Assembly: GCA_016209345.1 (NCBI GenBank)
Contig: JACQWH010000002.1
Coordinates: 1 to 21,859 of the forward strand
DNA: 21,859 bases
DNA from: Candidatus Uhrbacteria bacterium
Lineage (GTDB): Bacteria; Patescibacteriota; Patescibacteriia; JACQRZ01
Direction of reading: 5' to 3'
Shown here one piece after another: positions 14,516 through 21,050 of the stretch. How positions within the stretch are numbered: the first letter of the stretch is position 1; each line of letters begins with the position of its first letter. The position numbers and the translations under genes were made by a program. The notes beneath the pieces are model-generated. The model searched no databases, was not told the origin of the DNA, and saw nothing but the letters and a program-made list of their open reading frames with translations.

Positions 14516-14546
14516 ATAATATTATTAGTGATACATAATATTATTA
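14516..14546. promoter_or_regulatory. Operator-like pair of 12-nt AT-rich sites
   Basis: ATAATATTATTA occurs exactly twice, at 14516-14527 and 14535-14546, 19 nt apart; each contains the palindrome ATAATATTAT. The right-hand site covers the -10 box. This layout fits autorepression by the AbrB-type antitoxin. Confidence 0.65.
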
Positions 14547-14570
14547 TACCATAGCAACACTATTTGTCAA
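14543..14570 (-). promoter_or_regulatory. Consensus promoter of the AbrB-PIN operon
   Basis: Minus strand: perfect TTGACA (14565-14570), 16-nt spacer, perfect TATAAT (14543-14548), about 42 nt before the antitoxin ATG. It is the strongest promoter seen in the window. The AT-rich stretch here differs from the GC-richer genes around it. Confidence 0.88.
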
Positions 14571-14572
14571 CT

Positions 14573-14974
14573 TCACGAAAGCAGGCGTAGAATCGCGTCG
14601 AGTTTTGCGTTGATTTTCTTAAGCTCATCACTCTGCGAATCGGAACCTCTGCCCCTATAGGTGCTTGACTCCCCTCGATCTCCGTACGGTGTACGTCGAC
14701 TATCAAACCGCGGTCGGTCAGAGCTCGTGCCCCTAAATCGCTTCTGGTCGGACGGTGCATCTTTCCTAAAACAATTGCCGCACAAGATTGGCTTCCTCCC
14801 GGTCGGCTTAAAAGGAACTTCGCATGCGTTGCCACACTCACTGCATGTCGCGCTAAACATTTCTGTGCGTGATGAATCTCGTTCGCCAAAACTCCGGCTC
14901 GACTGACTTCGCCCTCCGAATTTTTTATCGCCTCTTCCCTTGCCTGACTTGGTGTCTCTTGAAAACGGTCTCAT
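14573..14974 (-). CDS. CxxC-x17-CxxC zinc-ribbon protein (CPR type)
   Basis: A 133-residue protein with a single zinc ribbon, Cys44-x2-Cys47 and Cys65-x2-Cys68, exactly 17 residues apart, in the setting MFSATCSECGNACEVPF. The flanks are low-complexity, rich in Arg, Ser, Gly and Asp (RGDKKFGGRSQSSRSFGE), and the end is a short helix (DELKKINAKLDAILRLL). This corresponds to the CxxC_CxxC domain family found widely in CPR bacteria. Disordered RGG-like flanks with a zinc ribbon suggest RNA or ribosome association, which is inference. The gene stands between the AbrB-PIN promoter and the Met-rich protein gene. Confidence 0.85.
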   Translation of the reverse strand: MRPFSRDTKSGKGRGDKKFGGRSQSSRSFGERDSSRTEMFSATCSECGNACEVPFKPTGRKPILCGNCFRKDAPSDQKRFRGTSSDRPRFDSRRTPYGDRGESSTYRGRGSDSQSDELKKINAKLDAILRLLS

Positions 14975-15023
14975 AGACGTACTGTGTTAGATTAAATCCT
15001 AAGAGCTTGAAGATGTCCGCCTG

Positions 15024-15350
15024 TCAGCGCATCATGTTCATCATACCATTTCCCCGTTCCATCATTTCCGAACCGCGACCGCGGAATTGTTCGGCGTTGT
15101 CCATCATGGCCATTCCCTGCTGTTTCATTTCTTCATCGCTGTATTTCTCGCCCCGTTCGGACATCATACGTCCACCATTTTGCATCATGGCGCTCAACTC
15201 CCGCATTGATGACCCTCCGTCGCGCATCATGAATGCCGATCCAATAATGGCTTCTCTTGTCAGCGGTGCTGTTGTTGTGGAAAACAACAGGCCAATCGCG
15301 ATACCGACGATAAGCGCGCCCGCAGCCCACGTCATTGTTGTTGTGTTCAT
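15024..15350 (-). CDS. Methionine-rich exported small protein
   Basis: A 108-residue protein with one N-terminal hydrophobic segment (WAAGALIVGIAIGLLFS, residues 8-24), acting as signal or anchor. The rest carries many Met residues in pairs: FMMRDGG, AMMQNGGRMMSERG, GMAMMDN, EMMERGNGMMNMMR. Paired Met with Gly and acidic residues resembles periplasmic copper- or silver-binding proteins, so metal binding outside the membrane is a reasonable guess. I recognise no named family. A 49-nt gap separates it from the zinc-ribbon gene downstream. Confidence 0.65.
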   Translation of the reverse strand: MNTTTMTWAAGALIVGIAIGLLFSTTTAPLTREAIIGSAFMMRDGGSSMRELSAMMQNGGRMMSERGEKYSDEEMKQQGMAMMDNAEQFRGRGSEMMERGNGMMNMMR

Positions 15351-15442
15351 AAAAATAACCTAATAATGATAAATATTCTCGACCTTTACCCTTGCGCGCG
15401 AACGGCGCCTCAGGGGCGTCTATTGTCGTGAATATAAGTATA

Positions 15443-16150
15443 TCATGGATGCGCGATGGTGTCCCGAGCGGGCGCTGGGATATCTTCAGTGGCGCGCATC
15501 ACAAAACATCGCGAGAAAAGAGATTGTACGGCAAGCACCAAGGCGGAAAGAAAGAATGTTTCTCCGAAAAGAAGAAACGATTCTTCAAAAATAATGGATA
15601 GCTGATAAAGCGGGGTATTCCCCACTTGCAAAAGATATCCACCCACCACCTCGAAAAGAAGTGTCAGAACGAAACCGGCAAATCCAAAGATAGCCCAAAA
15701 CCGAGTTCGGGCATCGATACGCAAAAGCGCGCGTACGGCCGCAACAAACGCAAGAAGCCCCGCTATCATAAGGGGGGTAAAGTATATAAGCCAATTAAAG
15801 GACTCGTACGCACCGTGCAAACCTGTCCAGTTATTCAATACAAATCCAATGCGTTCGTGAATCATCATCATATCATCAAGCGCAAGATAAATGAAAAGAG
15901 CGCTCATCGTTGACCAGAGCCATACAAAAAGGCGCGGCGCGCGCAGTCGTGATGACAAAAAAGCAATCCACCCCGAGGCAACACCCGATGCAATGAGCTG
16001 AAAACCTGAAAACACGGCTTTCAAACTTCCCTCTTTATCAAGGTCAAAAAAACCCAATGATTGCCTCAGGGTACTGTGGGCAAGGATAAGGACCAGATCG
16101 CCGAACAGCAAGGCGCAACATACGATAGTCGGAAATGATAATTTTTTCAT
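15443..16150 (-). CDS. Multi-pass membrane protein with a conserved-looking LDDMMMIHE motif
   Basis: A 235-residue protein with about six hydrophobic segments (near 7-25, 47-66, 75-92, 117-140, 150-172 and 190-212). Charged residues inside the membrane region, LDDMMMIHER (91-100) and later FEVVGGYLL and FEESFLLFGE, suggest a buried polar or metal site, as in membrane hydrolases such as ceramidase-like proteins; that link is only a suggestion. The family is not recognised. Its ATG overlaps the stop of the phosphatase gene (ATGA), so the two are translated together. Confidence 0.72.
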   Translation of the reverse strand: MKKLSFPTIVCCALLFGDLVLILAHSTLRQSLGFFDLDKEGSLKAVFSGFQLIASGVASGWIAFLSSRLRAPRLFVWLWSTMSALFIYLALDDMMMIHERIGFVLNNWTGLHGAYESFNWLIYFTPLMIAGLLAFVAAVRALLRIDARTRFWAIFGFAGFVLTLLFEVVGGYLLQVGNTPLYQLSIIFEESFLLFGETFFLSALVLAVQSLFSRCFVMRATEDIPAPARDTIAHP

Positions 16151-16674
16151 ACTTCAACTTCCACAATAGCTCCGTCGTCCAGTCGGTCAGGAACACTCAT
16201 CTCCAGCGATCGAAGGATGCATTTTATCGGACCGCCATGAGTAACAATCGCGACAGTCTTGTGATCTTTTGCGCGAATTGATCTGAACGCTTTGGTAACC
16301 CTGTCGCAAAAATGATCGTATCCTTCGCCTTCGGGGTCGGTATTTAAGTAATCCTCATGCTGGTGTACTGCCTCGGGATATTTTTGTTTTGCTTCTTCTT
16401 TTGTCAAGCCGGTCAATATCCCATAGTGCCTTTCTGCTAGATCAGAAATAATCTCAATAGGCGCGGCTGTGGCGCTTTTAATAATTTGCGCCGCTTCCAG
16501 CGCACGGATAAGAGGACTGGTAAAAATCGCCTCAATCCCACTGCCCACGAGCTTTGACGCCGTCGCCCCCATTTGCTTTTCCCCCGTTTCTGTCAAATGA
16601 TCATCGTAGCTACCGCCATAGCGATCTTCAATATCGCCCGTTGTTTCACCGTGTCTGATAAGAAAAATTTTCAT
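16147..16674 (-). CDS. Histidine phosphatase (phosphoglycerate mutase-like)
   Basis: A 175-residue branch-1 histidine phosphatase. The phospho-accepting His8 lies in LIRHGE (5-10), followed by TSPLIRALEAA (52-62) with the conserved Arg, LAERHYG with the acid Glu81, and VTHGG with the second His146. Length fits small phosphatases such as CobC/GpmB-like enzymes. The substrate could be a phosphosugar, nucleotide or phospholipid head group; coupling to a membrane protein gene slightly favours a lipid- or envelope-linked role. Confidence 0.9.
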   Translation of the reverse strand: MKIFLIRHGETTGDIEDRYGGSYDDHLTETGEKQMGATASKLVGSGIEAIFTSPLIRALEAAQIIKSATAAPIEIISDLAERHYGILTGLTKEEAKQKYPEAVHQHEDYLNTDPEGEGYDHFCDRVTKAFRSIRAKDHKTVAIVTHGGPIKCILRSLEMSVPDRLDDGAIVEVEV

Positions 16675-16719
16675 AGAATCATCCTCTTGTCTTTTTAAGC
16701 ACCTCGTCCACCTTAATTG

Positions 16720-17148
16720 TTAATCATGTATGATTTTGTCGACTAGATCCATGATTGCAAGTTTAACCCCTCGCTCATCTTGTACTGCATACGCATCCTC
16801 TATCGCCCGATATGCTGGTCCCCAATAATTTTCATGAAGTTCAAATCCATTATCGCGAGGATGCACGTATTCCTCCCATTCCTTAAATCTTTTGAACGCA
16901 GCATAAAGTTCATCTATAGGAACGTCTCGCAGGGGGATCTTAAAGGGCGTATCCATAAAAACGTTTAACCTGTCAGCAATTACCTCTCCCGAAGATCTAG
17001 GCATGTCGTGACCTGCAATACTATCTATAGCATGATCTTGGGGGGTAACGTATCCTTCACTAATACGCTCTCGTAACACCCGATCCGTATAGCCAGTAAC
17101 TGCTTCACAAAATTTATCTTTATAAAATGGCTGTCTTGCTTCTCCCAT
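16720..17148 (-). CDS. Hypothetical protein
   Basis: A 142-residue soluble, acidic, mainly helical protein (MGEARQPFYKDKFCEAVTG, then PIDELYAAFKRFKEWEEYV, ending MDLVDKIIHD). No motif or family is recognised. It lies 45 nt before the phosphatase gene and after a 103-nt gap from the FecR-domain gene, where a hairpin and AT-rich stretch precede its ATG. The coding evidence is the even codon structure and the collinear position. Confidence 0.65.
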   Translation of the reverse strand: MGEARQPFYKDKFCEAVTGYTDRVLRERISEGYVTPQDHAIDSIAGHDMPRSSGEVIADRLNVFMDTPFKIPLRDVPIDELYAAFKRFKEWEEYVHPRDNGFELHENYWGPAYRAIEDAYAVQDERGVKLAIMDLVDKIIHD

Positions 17149-17182
17149 AGAGATTTTATTTATTATTTATTTTGAGAAAGAA

Positions 17183-17222
17183 GGGGGGTCGGGCACCTTT
17201 TTTCACCCATGATGGGTTCGTA
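17183..17222. terminator. Hairpins after the FecR-domain gene
   Basis: On the minus strand, an ACCCAT/ATGGGT stem (17206-17218) is followed by GAAAAAAGG and the GGTGCCCGACCCCCC stretch, a degenerate member of the GGTGCCTGACACC hairpin family also seen at 19411-19433 and near 19722-19738. A terminator for the FecR-domain gene is likely but the T tract is weak. Confidence 0.4.
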
Positions 17223-17251
17223 TCAAAAGCTTATCCGTCCCCCCCTTATCT

Positions 17252-18220
17252 TCATTGGACGGTTTTGGACCACTTTTTTGTTGCCTTTGAAAATGGCTTT
17301 GCGCCTGTTGACGTTTTTTTCGTTATTGTTGCTTCCTTGCCCGCTGACAGCGTAACGGATTTCAGCTTTTTATTCTCCGGCACGACAAAGAGTTTCCCTT
17401 CGCGAACGGCAACGAACGTCTCATTCTTTTTATCATCAAATCGTACTGAAAAATCCGTTCCGCGAACGCTCATGGTTGCCGTCGGCGTTTTGATGCTAAA
17501 ATCTGTTGATATCACCTTTTGCTGTGGCGTCCGGGCGTTTATTTCTCCTAATTTCAACAGGAGCTGGACTTTCACGCGGTCTTTCGGATTTAAGAGCGTG
17601 CCAACCCTGATCACCGTCAGTGATTTAATTTCTACGCGATGGCCTTCCGCAAACTCCATGACAACCGATGACAAGGGTCCTGTTGACACTTCGTATCCTT
17701 CTCCGGGCGTATCAGATGTTTTTAAGTCCCTCCACTTCGTCCATTTCTTCGTTTTCGCATCATAATTCCGCACGAGAACATCCTCCGTAATGCTTACGAT
17801 GCGCGCGGAGTTCGCACCAATGCGCGCGTTTATTTTTTCTCCGCCATCTTGTTTCTTCGGCGTGTCATTTGTTATTTTCGGTTTCTCCTCACCGCCGCCA
17901 CTGCATGTTTTCAAATATTCATCAACCGGCGCACGGCATTTGTTGAGAGCGTATTCATCGCATTTTGGCACCGAAGGGTCTTTGGCAAGATTGCATGCTC
18001 CGAAAGAATCATTCCTGCAAAGCGTGTACGGCATCACAATGTTTTTCCCAAATGAGTCAAACTGACTGCCGCAATTTTTCAATACGCGCAGTTTCGCATC
18101 ATTAATAAATTGCATGTCCGCGCCTATCGAATCTGCCATTACAGGCAATGCGATGACGAGCAGGGCGATGAATAATGAAATAAATGCAGCGCTGATGACG
18201 GTATTTTTTGTCCTGTCCAT
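17252..18220 (-). CDS. Exported FecR-domain protein
   Basis: A 322-residue secreted protein. Residues 1-29 are a signal peptide (basic start, hydrophobic core, VMA then Asp). Next comes a Cys-containing region (40-105: CGSQF, CRNDSFGACN, CRAPVDEYLKTC). A FecR-type beta domain spans about 130-300, with GYEVSTGPLSSVVMEF, ILR-like VEIKSLTVIRVG, TPTATMSVRGTDFSV and FVAVREGKLFVVPE. In classical systems FecR relays siderophore signals, but in many bacteria such domains are surface or wall-attached modules without a sigma factor; no sigma gene is nearby. The C-terminal tail is very basic (KPFSKATKKWSKT). It has a good promoter partly made by a repeat element (18230-18258). Confidence 0.85.
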   Translation of the reverse strand: MDRTKNTVISAAFISLFIALLVIALPVMADSIGADMQFINDAKLRVLKNCGSQFDSFGKNIVMPYTLCRNDSFGACNLAKDPSVPKCDEYALNKCRAPVDEYLKTCSGGGEEKPKITNDTPKKQDGGEKINARIGANSARIVSITEDVLVRNYDAKTKKWTKWRDLKTSDTPGEGYEVSTGPLSSVVMEFAEGHRVEIKSLTVIRVGTLLNPKDRVKVQLLLKLGEINARTPQQKVISTDFSIKTPTATMSVRGTDFSVRFDDKKNETFVAVREGKLFVVPENKKLKSVTLSAGKEATITKKTSTGAKPFSKATKKWSKTVQ

Positions 18221-18229
18221 AGATTATGT

Positions 18230-18258
18230 ATTATACTTTGGAATTACGAAATTGTCAT
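18230..18258 (-). promoter_or_regulatory. Promoter of the FecR-domain gene, -35 from a repeat end
   Basis: Minus strand: ATGACA (18253-18258), 17-nt spacer, perfect TATAAT (18230-18235), about 10 nt before the ATG, so the leader is very short. The -35 hexamer coincides with the terminal bases of the repeat element at 18254-18352. Confidence 0.7.
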
Positions 18259-18352
18259 CCCGGCGCAGGCCAGCTTGCCCGGCTCTGCCGGGGGATCCAG
18301 CCCACAAGAAAAATCATTTTATGGACTGGATTCCCGCCTACGCGGGAATGAC
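18254..18352. repeat. MITE-like inverted-repeat element
   Basis: About 99 nt with outer ends GTCATCCC and GGGAATGAC, each followed inward by a GC-rich hairpin (CCCGGCTCTGCCGGG on the left, TTCCCGCCTACGCGGGAA on the right) and GGATCCAG/CTGGATTCC arms. This is the well-known dispersed bacterial repeat style carrying GTCATTCCCGC...GGGAATGAC termini. It has no coding capacity. Confidence 0.8.
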
Positions 18353-18480
18353 AACGCGGTTGATTCTTACAACTAAACTATATATAGTTTGTCAATATTG
18401 TCCATTAATATATAGTTCAAGTGTGGGCTTCGTTCCGGCTGAACATCTTCATTTTCGTACCCCCTTCAGCGAGCCGGCAA

Positions 18481-19389
18481 TCATTTTCTATAAAGAAAAA
18501 ATTCAACGTTATTCATTCCTTCCAAAGTTTCTGTTCTAATTGGCCAATCAGACCCGGAATCAATGAGCGGAGAGCTTATATGCCGCTGGCCTTGCTCTTC
18601 CACCCCGGTATTAATAACCGCGACTATGCCATCCCCCACTTTTATCCTCGGCGTTTCACTTATTTCAAAACTCAATCTAACGCCGGGAGGAATTGGTTTA
18701 AGAATATCAGCTAAATCATCTCTTGTTTTTAAAGTATTATTTTTCTTGATCGGTTCTGGCGCATAAGGAGCATAATATTTTTGAGGTTTCAGGCGAACGA
18801 CAACACACAGGCCTTTATCGGGGTTTGCAATCTTATCGTCTTGTTCATACCCACCCAAAAACCAATCTTCCCCCTCGACCCCGTCAACGGTAAATTCACC
18901 CGACTGTATCGTTCTCAAAAGTTCTGGCCCCCTTAACCCTTTAAGACCATCAACCCAAAAAAATCGCATAATATTTCCATCCAATTCCACTGCTCTTTGT
19001 CCATGATTTACTATATCAACAGGAATCGGGGTTTTTCCGCCTGTCCCTAAATCATTAAGCATTTCATCTGTCAAAGAGATGCTATCAGGCACTATGTCTA
19101 TGCCAACCTGGGCGAAAAAACTTCGAACAGATATTTTCAAAGAACCAAGCGCCCCTCTCGTAATCGGTAAACCGGGAGGTAAATCTTTTTTGCTCAAAAC
19201 CACATGAACACCTCCATAATGGCCATCCGGATTAATGATCGTGGGTTTTTCTATAGCTATATCTGGGCTCATCCATACGCTGCCCATTTTTCTTAAGTGC
19301 TCAAGTGAATCTTCCACTTCCAAAAAATGATCAATTTGGGCTGGAGTAATAGTGCCCAATGACATGTAGGAGAATTTGCGTTCATTCAT
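18481..19389 (-). CDS. dUTPase/dCTP deaminase-fold-like protein
   Basis: A 302-residue soluble protein. The fold guess rests on PIPVDIVNHGQRAVEL with MRFFWVDG, which resembles the N-terminal strands of dCTP deaminase-type trimers, and on the C-terminal HISSPLIDSGSDWPIRTET, similar to the S-P-L-I-D-P-G substrate strand of the dUTPase superfamily. GLCVVVRLKPQKYYAPYAPEPI is a further beta segment. If right, it would act on deoxynucleotides or be a non-enzymatic relative; the usual catalytic residues cannot be confirmed. It ends about 130 nt before the repeat element and starts just downstream of a terminator-like hairpin behind the STAS copies. Confidence 0.5.
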   Translation of the reverse strand: MNERKFSYMSLGTITPAQIDHFLEVEDSLEHLRKMGSVWMSPDIAIEKPTIINPDGHYGGVHVVLSKKDLPPGLPITRGALGSLKISVRSFFAQVGIDIVPDSISLTDEMLNDLGTGGKTPIPVDIVNHGQRAVELDGNIMRFFWVDGLKGLRGPELLRTIQSGEFTVDGVEGEDWFLGGYEQDDKIANPDKGLCVVVRLKPQKYYAPYAPEPIKKNNTLKTRDDLADILKPIPPGVRLSFEISETPRIKVGDGIVAVINTGVEEQGQRHISSPLIDSGSDWPIRTETLEGMNNVEFFLYRK

Positions 19390-19410
19390 AGTTTGTTCTT
19401 ATCAATGCGC

Positions 19411-19433
19411 AAAAGGTGTGTCAGGCACCTTTT
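19411..19433. terminator. Hairpin AAAAGGTG/CACCTTTT after the STAS genes
   Basis: An 8-bp stem (19411-19418 with 19426-19433), 7-nt loop and flanking T/A runs, directly at the stop codon of the first STAS copy. It looks like a bidirectional terminator. A similar 6-bp version lies between the two STAS copies (about 19720-19738), so the hairpin was duplicated with the gene. Confidence 0.7.
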
Positions 19434-19681
19434 TAGGTTGCGTGGATTTGCTTTAAAAATTCAAGCGTAGCTTTCACGGAAGGACTTTGGGTGTTCACAC
19501 AGTGAAGCATATCTCCCCATTCTTCTCTTAGTGGCGTCACAAATTCATCTGCCCAAGAAGGGGTGAGTGCATCAACTCCTTCAAAATCCAATTCTAGTGC
19601 TTCTGTTTTTTTCACATCGCGAAGAATACTTGATCGCACCGCTAACAGCGCCTCCCTGCCAGCCGGGCGCGAGCTCAACAC
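19433..19681 (-). CDS. STAS-like DUF4325 protein, N-terminally truncated duplicate
   Basis: An 82-residue frame nearly identical to residues 11-92 of the neighbouring copy, with just two changes (Ile for Leu in SSILRDV, Ser for Asn in NTQSPSV). The first ten codons' start is lost: upstream of IQVKQLGAV the frame runs into repeat sequence and a stop, so only a GTG at 19681 (or non-standard start) is available and no ribosome site is visible. It may be a fresh pseudogene or be translated by coupling. A terminator-like hairpin separates it from the complete copy. Confidence 0.55.
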   Translation of the reverse strand: MLSSRPAGREALLAVRSSILRDVKKTEALELDFEGVDALTPSWADEFVTPLREEWGDMLHCVNTQSPSVKATLEFLKQIHAT

Positions 19682-20012
19682 TGCCCCTAGTTGTTTTACT
19701 TGAATAAAGGTGTCAGAATAAAGGTGTCAGGTACCTTTTTAGGTTGCGTGGATTTGCTTTAAAAATTCAAGCGTAGCTTTCACGGAAGGATTTTGGGTAT
19801 TCACACAGTGAAGCATATCTCCCCATTCTTCTCTTAGTGGCGTCACAAATTCATCTGCCCAAGAAGGGGTGAGTGCATCAACTCCTTCAAAATCTAATTC
19901 TAGTGCTTCTGTTTTTTTCACATCGCGAAGAAGACTTGATCGCACCGCTAACAGCGCCTCCCTGCCAGCCGGGCGCGAACTCAACACTGCCCCTAGTTGT
20001 TTTACTTGAATA
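19435..20012. repeat. Tandem duplication of a STAS gene (272-nt units, period 306)
   Basis: Bases 19435-19706 match 19741-20012 with five mismatches in 272 (about 98 percent). The 34 nt between them hold GAATAAAGGTGTCA twice in tandem (19702-19715 and 19716-19729) and a short hairpin. Two of the five changes alter the protein. Confidence 0.93.
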
Positions 20013-20017
20013 CGCAT
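19739..20017 (-). CDS. STAS-like domain protein (DUF4325)
   Basis: A 92-residue single-domain protein of the STAS-like DUF4325 family: VLSSRPAGREALLAVR, LELDFEGVDALTPSWADEFV (key parts LDFEGV 41-46 and WADEF 53-57). The family resembles anti-sigma-factor antagonists and is usually encoded beside a GHKL ATPase, as here: the ATPase gene ends 9 nt before this ATG. By analogy with SpoIIAA/RsbV it would bind, and perhaps be phosphorylated by, that ATPase. The Ser in the T-P-S-W stretch is the nearest equivalent of the phospho-site, but this is inference. A near copy follows at 19433-19681. Confidence 0.82.
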   Translation of the reverse strand: MRIQVKQLGAVLSSRPAGREALLAVRSSLLRDVKKTEALELDFEGVDALTPSWADEFVTPLREEWGDMLHCVNTQNPSVKATLEFLKQIHAT

Positions 20018-20026
20018 AATAGCTGC

Positions 20027-20602
20027 CTAAAATTTTAACACTGCGATAACACCATTGTATACTTTCTCTTCTCCTGAACACATGGTCTCACCATGTTCGA
20101 TACCATAGTGACCAGCTCCCGAATAAACGTCAAGCTTCATATTCTGCGCGAGTACCATTTTCTCTACCAGTTTAAGTCCGTTGCCTCTTTTTTCTGGCGC
20201 TCTACTCGTTACAATTTCTTTAAACGCAATCGTCAGCGCCTCGCAATCATTTTGTATTTCCGGTCGAACCCGCTTCAATGTCGTCTGAACTCCAAGACCT
20301 CTGTCTGCAATCACAATACATCTCGCAGTTATGTCATAACTGAAATATACGCCAACCTCATCCCTCCAGTTACCCAGATTATGATCAAACGCATTGTTGC
20401 CAATTTCTCCAACTATGACCACGATGAGAGATGCAATGTCATTTAGCTCATGCGCATTTTTCAAAAGGATATTCATTTTCTCTAGCCGCCCCTGAAAAAC
20501 ATCTCGCGTCGGACAATGTTCATCGGGTAATAAAAAATTCTCGCCATTTTCTTTGCCGAGCCAATCAAATGCTTTCTGAATTCGAGCATCTTTCATGTCC
20601 AT
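20027..20602 (-). CDS. GHKL-fold ATPase (anti-sigma/serine kinase-like)
   Basis: A 191-residue cytoplasmic protein with the histidine-kinase-like ATPase fold: N-box EIGNNAFDH (66-74), G1 box ADRGLG (99-104) and G2 box KRGNGLKLV (138-146). No sensor, dimerisation or phosphoacceptor His domain is present, so it resembles RsbW/SpoIIAB-type partner-switch kinases and the ATP-binding proteins usually coupled to DUF4325 genes. The N-terminal 50 residues are unique. Two starts are possible, Met1 (20602) and Met3 (20596); a stop codon in an overlapping upstream frame (ATGA at 20593-20596) would favour Met3. The STAS-like gene follows by 9 nt. There is no sigma-factor gene nearby, so its target is unknown. 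Confidence 0.85.
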   Translation of the reverse strand: MDMKDARIQKAFDWLGKENGENFLLPDEHCPTRDVFQGRLEKMNILLKNAHELNDIASLIVVIVGEIGNNAFDHNLGNWRDEVGVYFSYDITARCIVIADRGLGVQTTLKRVRPEIQNDCEALTIAFKEIVTSRAPEKRGNGLKLVEKMVLAQNMKLDVYSGAGHYGIEHGETMCSGEEKVYNGVIAVLKF

Positions 20603-20730
20603 AGGTTCAAGATAACATTAACACAGAAATGCTGACTTGGACAATCAAGAAGGGCTGATACATTCAAGCTTTCCTGCAAATCGGTAAGATCGTTACGAAC
20701 AATCTTGCCACATTTGCTTTGCCTAAAACA
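20593..20730 (-). other. Possible small Cys-rich reading frame after the DsrE gene
   Basis: Between the DsrE-like gene and the ATPase gene, one frame stays open for about 45 codons and reads CWCFRQSKCGKIVRND, then LNVSALLDCPSQHFCVNVIL, with five Cys and one His in a zinc-ribbon-like spacing. It ends in a TGA that overlaps an ATG of the ATPase gene. No ATG, GTG or TTG with a ribosome site begins it, so it may be a decayed gene, a frameshift extension or chance. Confidence 0.3.
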
Positions 20731-21046
20731 CCAACACTTTATCGCTCTCCTCAACCATCTTGAGCAAATCTGCCATTGTTGAAATTGGGCATACCGCGGT
20801 TTCTTTTTTGCCACGAAATTCCAAACACGTTCCGCAGGCGTAGAGAGATCCTTTCCGTTCCTTGTATTCAGCAACCTTTTTGGAAATATCAAAATCATCT
20901 GTATCTGCTATTGTCTCCAGCTCCGCACCGTCGTTCATCAAAAAGATCGTCACTTCATGATTAGCTTTAAGCGACGTTATGCCAAAACGAAAGGTATTCC
21001 AGATATGCTCTGATTTGTTGGATTGTAAGATGATGCCAAGTTTCAT
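20723..21046 (-). CDS. DsrE/DsrF-fold protein
   Basis: A 107-residue protein with the DsrE-like alpha/beta fold: MKLGIILQSNKSEHIWNTF, EVTIFLMNDGAE, LYACGTCLEFRG (Cys71, Cys74) and CPISTMADLLKMV (Cys86), ending in a strand DKVLVF. Family members move sulfur (TusD/DsrE) or are small redox/ligand-binding proteins; the Cys residues here are at the position of the active Cys and its surroundings in YchN/DsrE proteins. No sulfur-relay genes are nearby. It starts 4 nt after the 38-residue peptide gene. Confidence 0.82.
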   Translation of the reverse strand: MKLGIILQSNKSEHIWNTFRFGITSLKANHEVTIFLMNDGAELETIADTDDFDISKKVAEYKERKGSLYACGTCLEFRGKKETAVCPISTMADLLKMVEESDKVLVF

Positions 21047-21050
21047 AAAG

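Noticed and set aside
17172..17765. 197-residue plus-strand frame
   Set aside because: Antisense to the FecR-domain gene; composition (Phe/Ser/Val rich) is that of a shadow frame and it starts inside a terminator region.
18367..18395. TTGACA at 18390-18395 as a second promoter for the FecR-domain gene
   Set aside because: At 16-18 nt spacing there is no acceptable -10 (TTGTAA), and it lies 170 nt from the start beyond the repeat element.
18377..18480. Tiny ORF MKMFSRNEAHT with an AGGGGG ribosome site after the dUTPase-like gene
   Set aside because: Only 11 codons; the strong ribosome-site match is notable, but the region also forms a CCGGCTGAA/TTCAGC hairpin and nothing else supports a gene.
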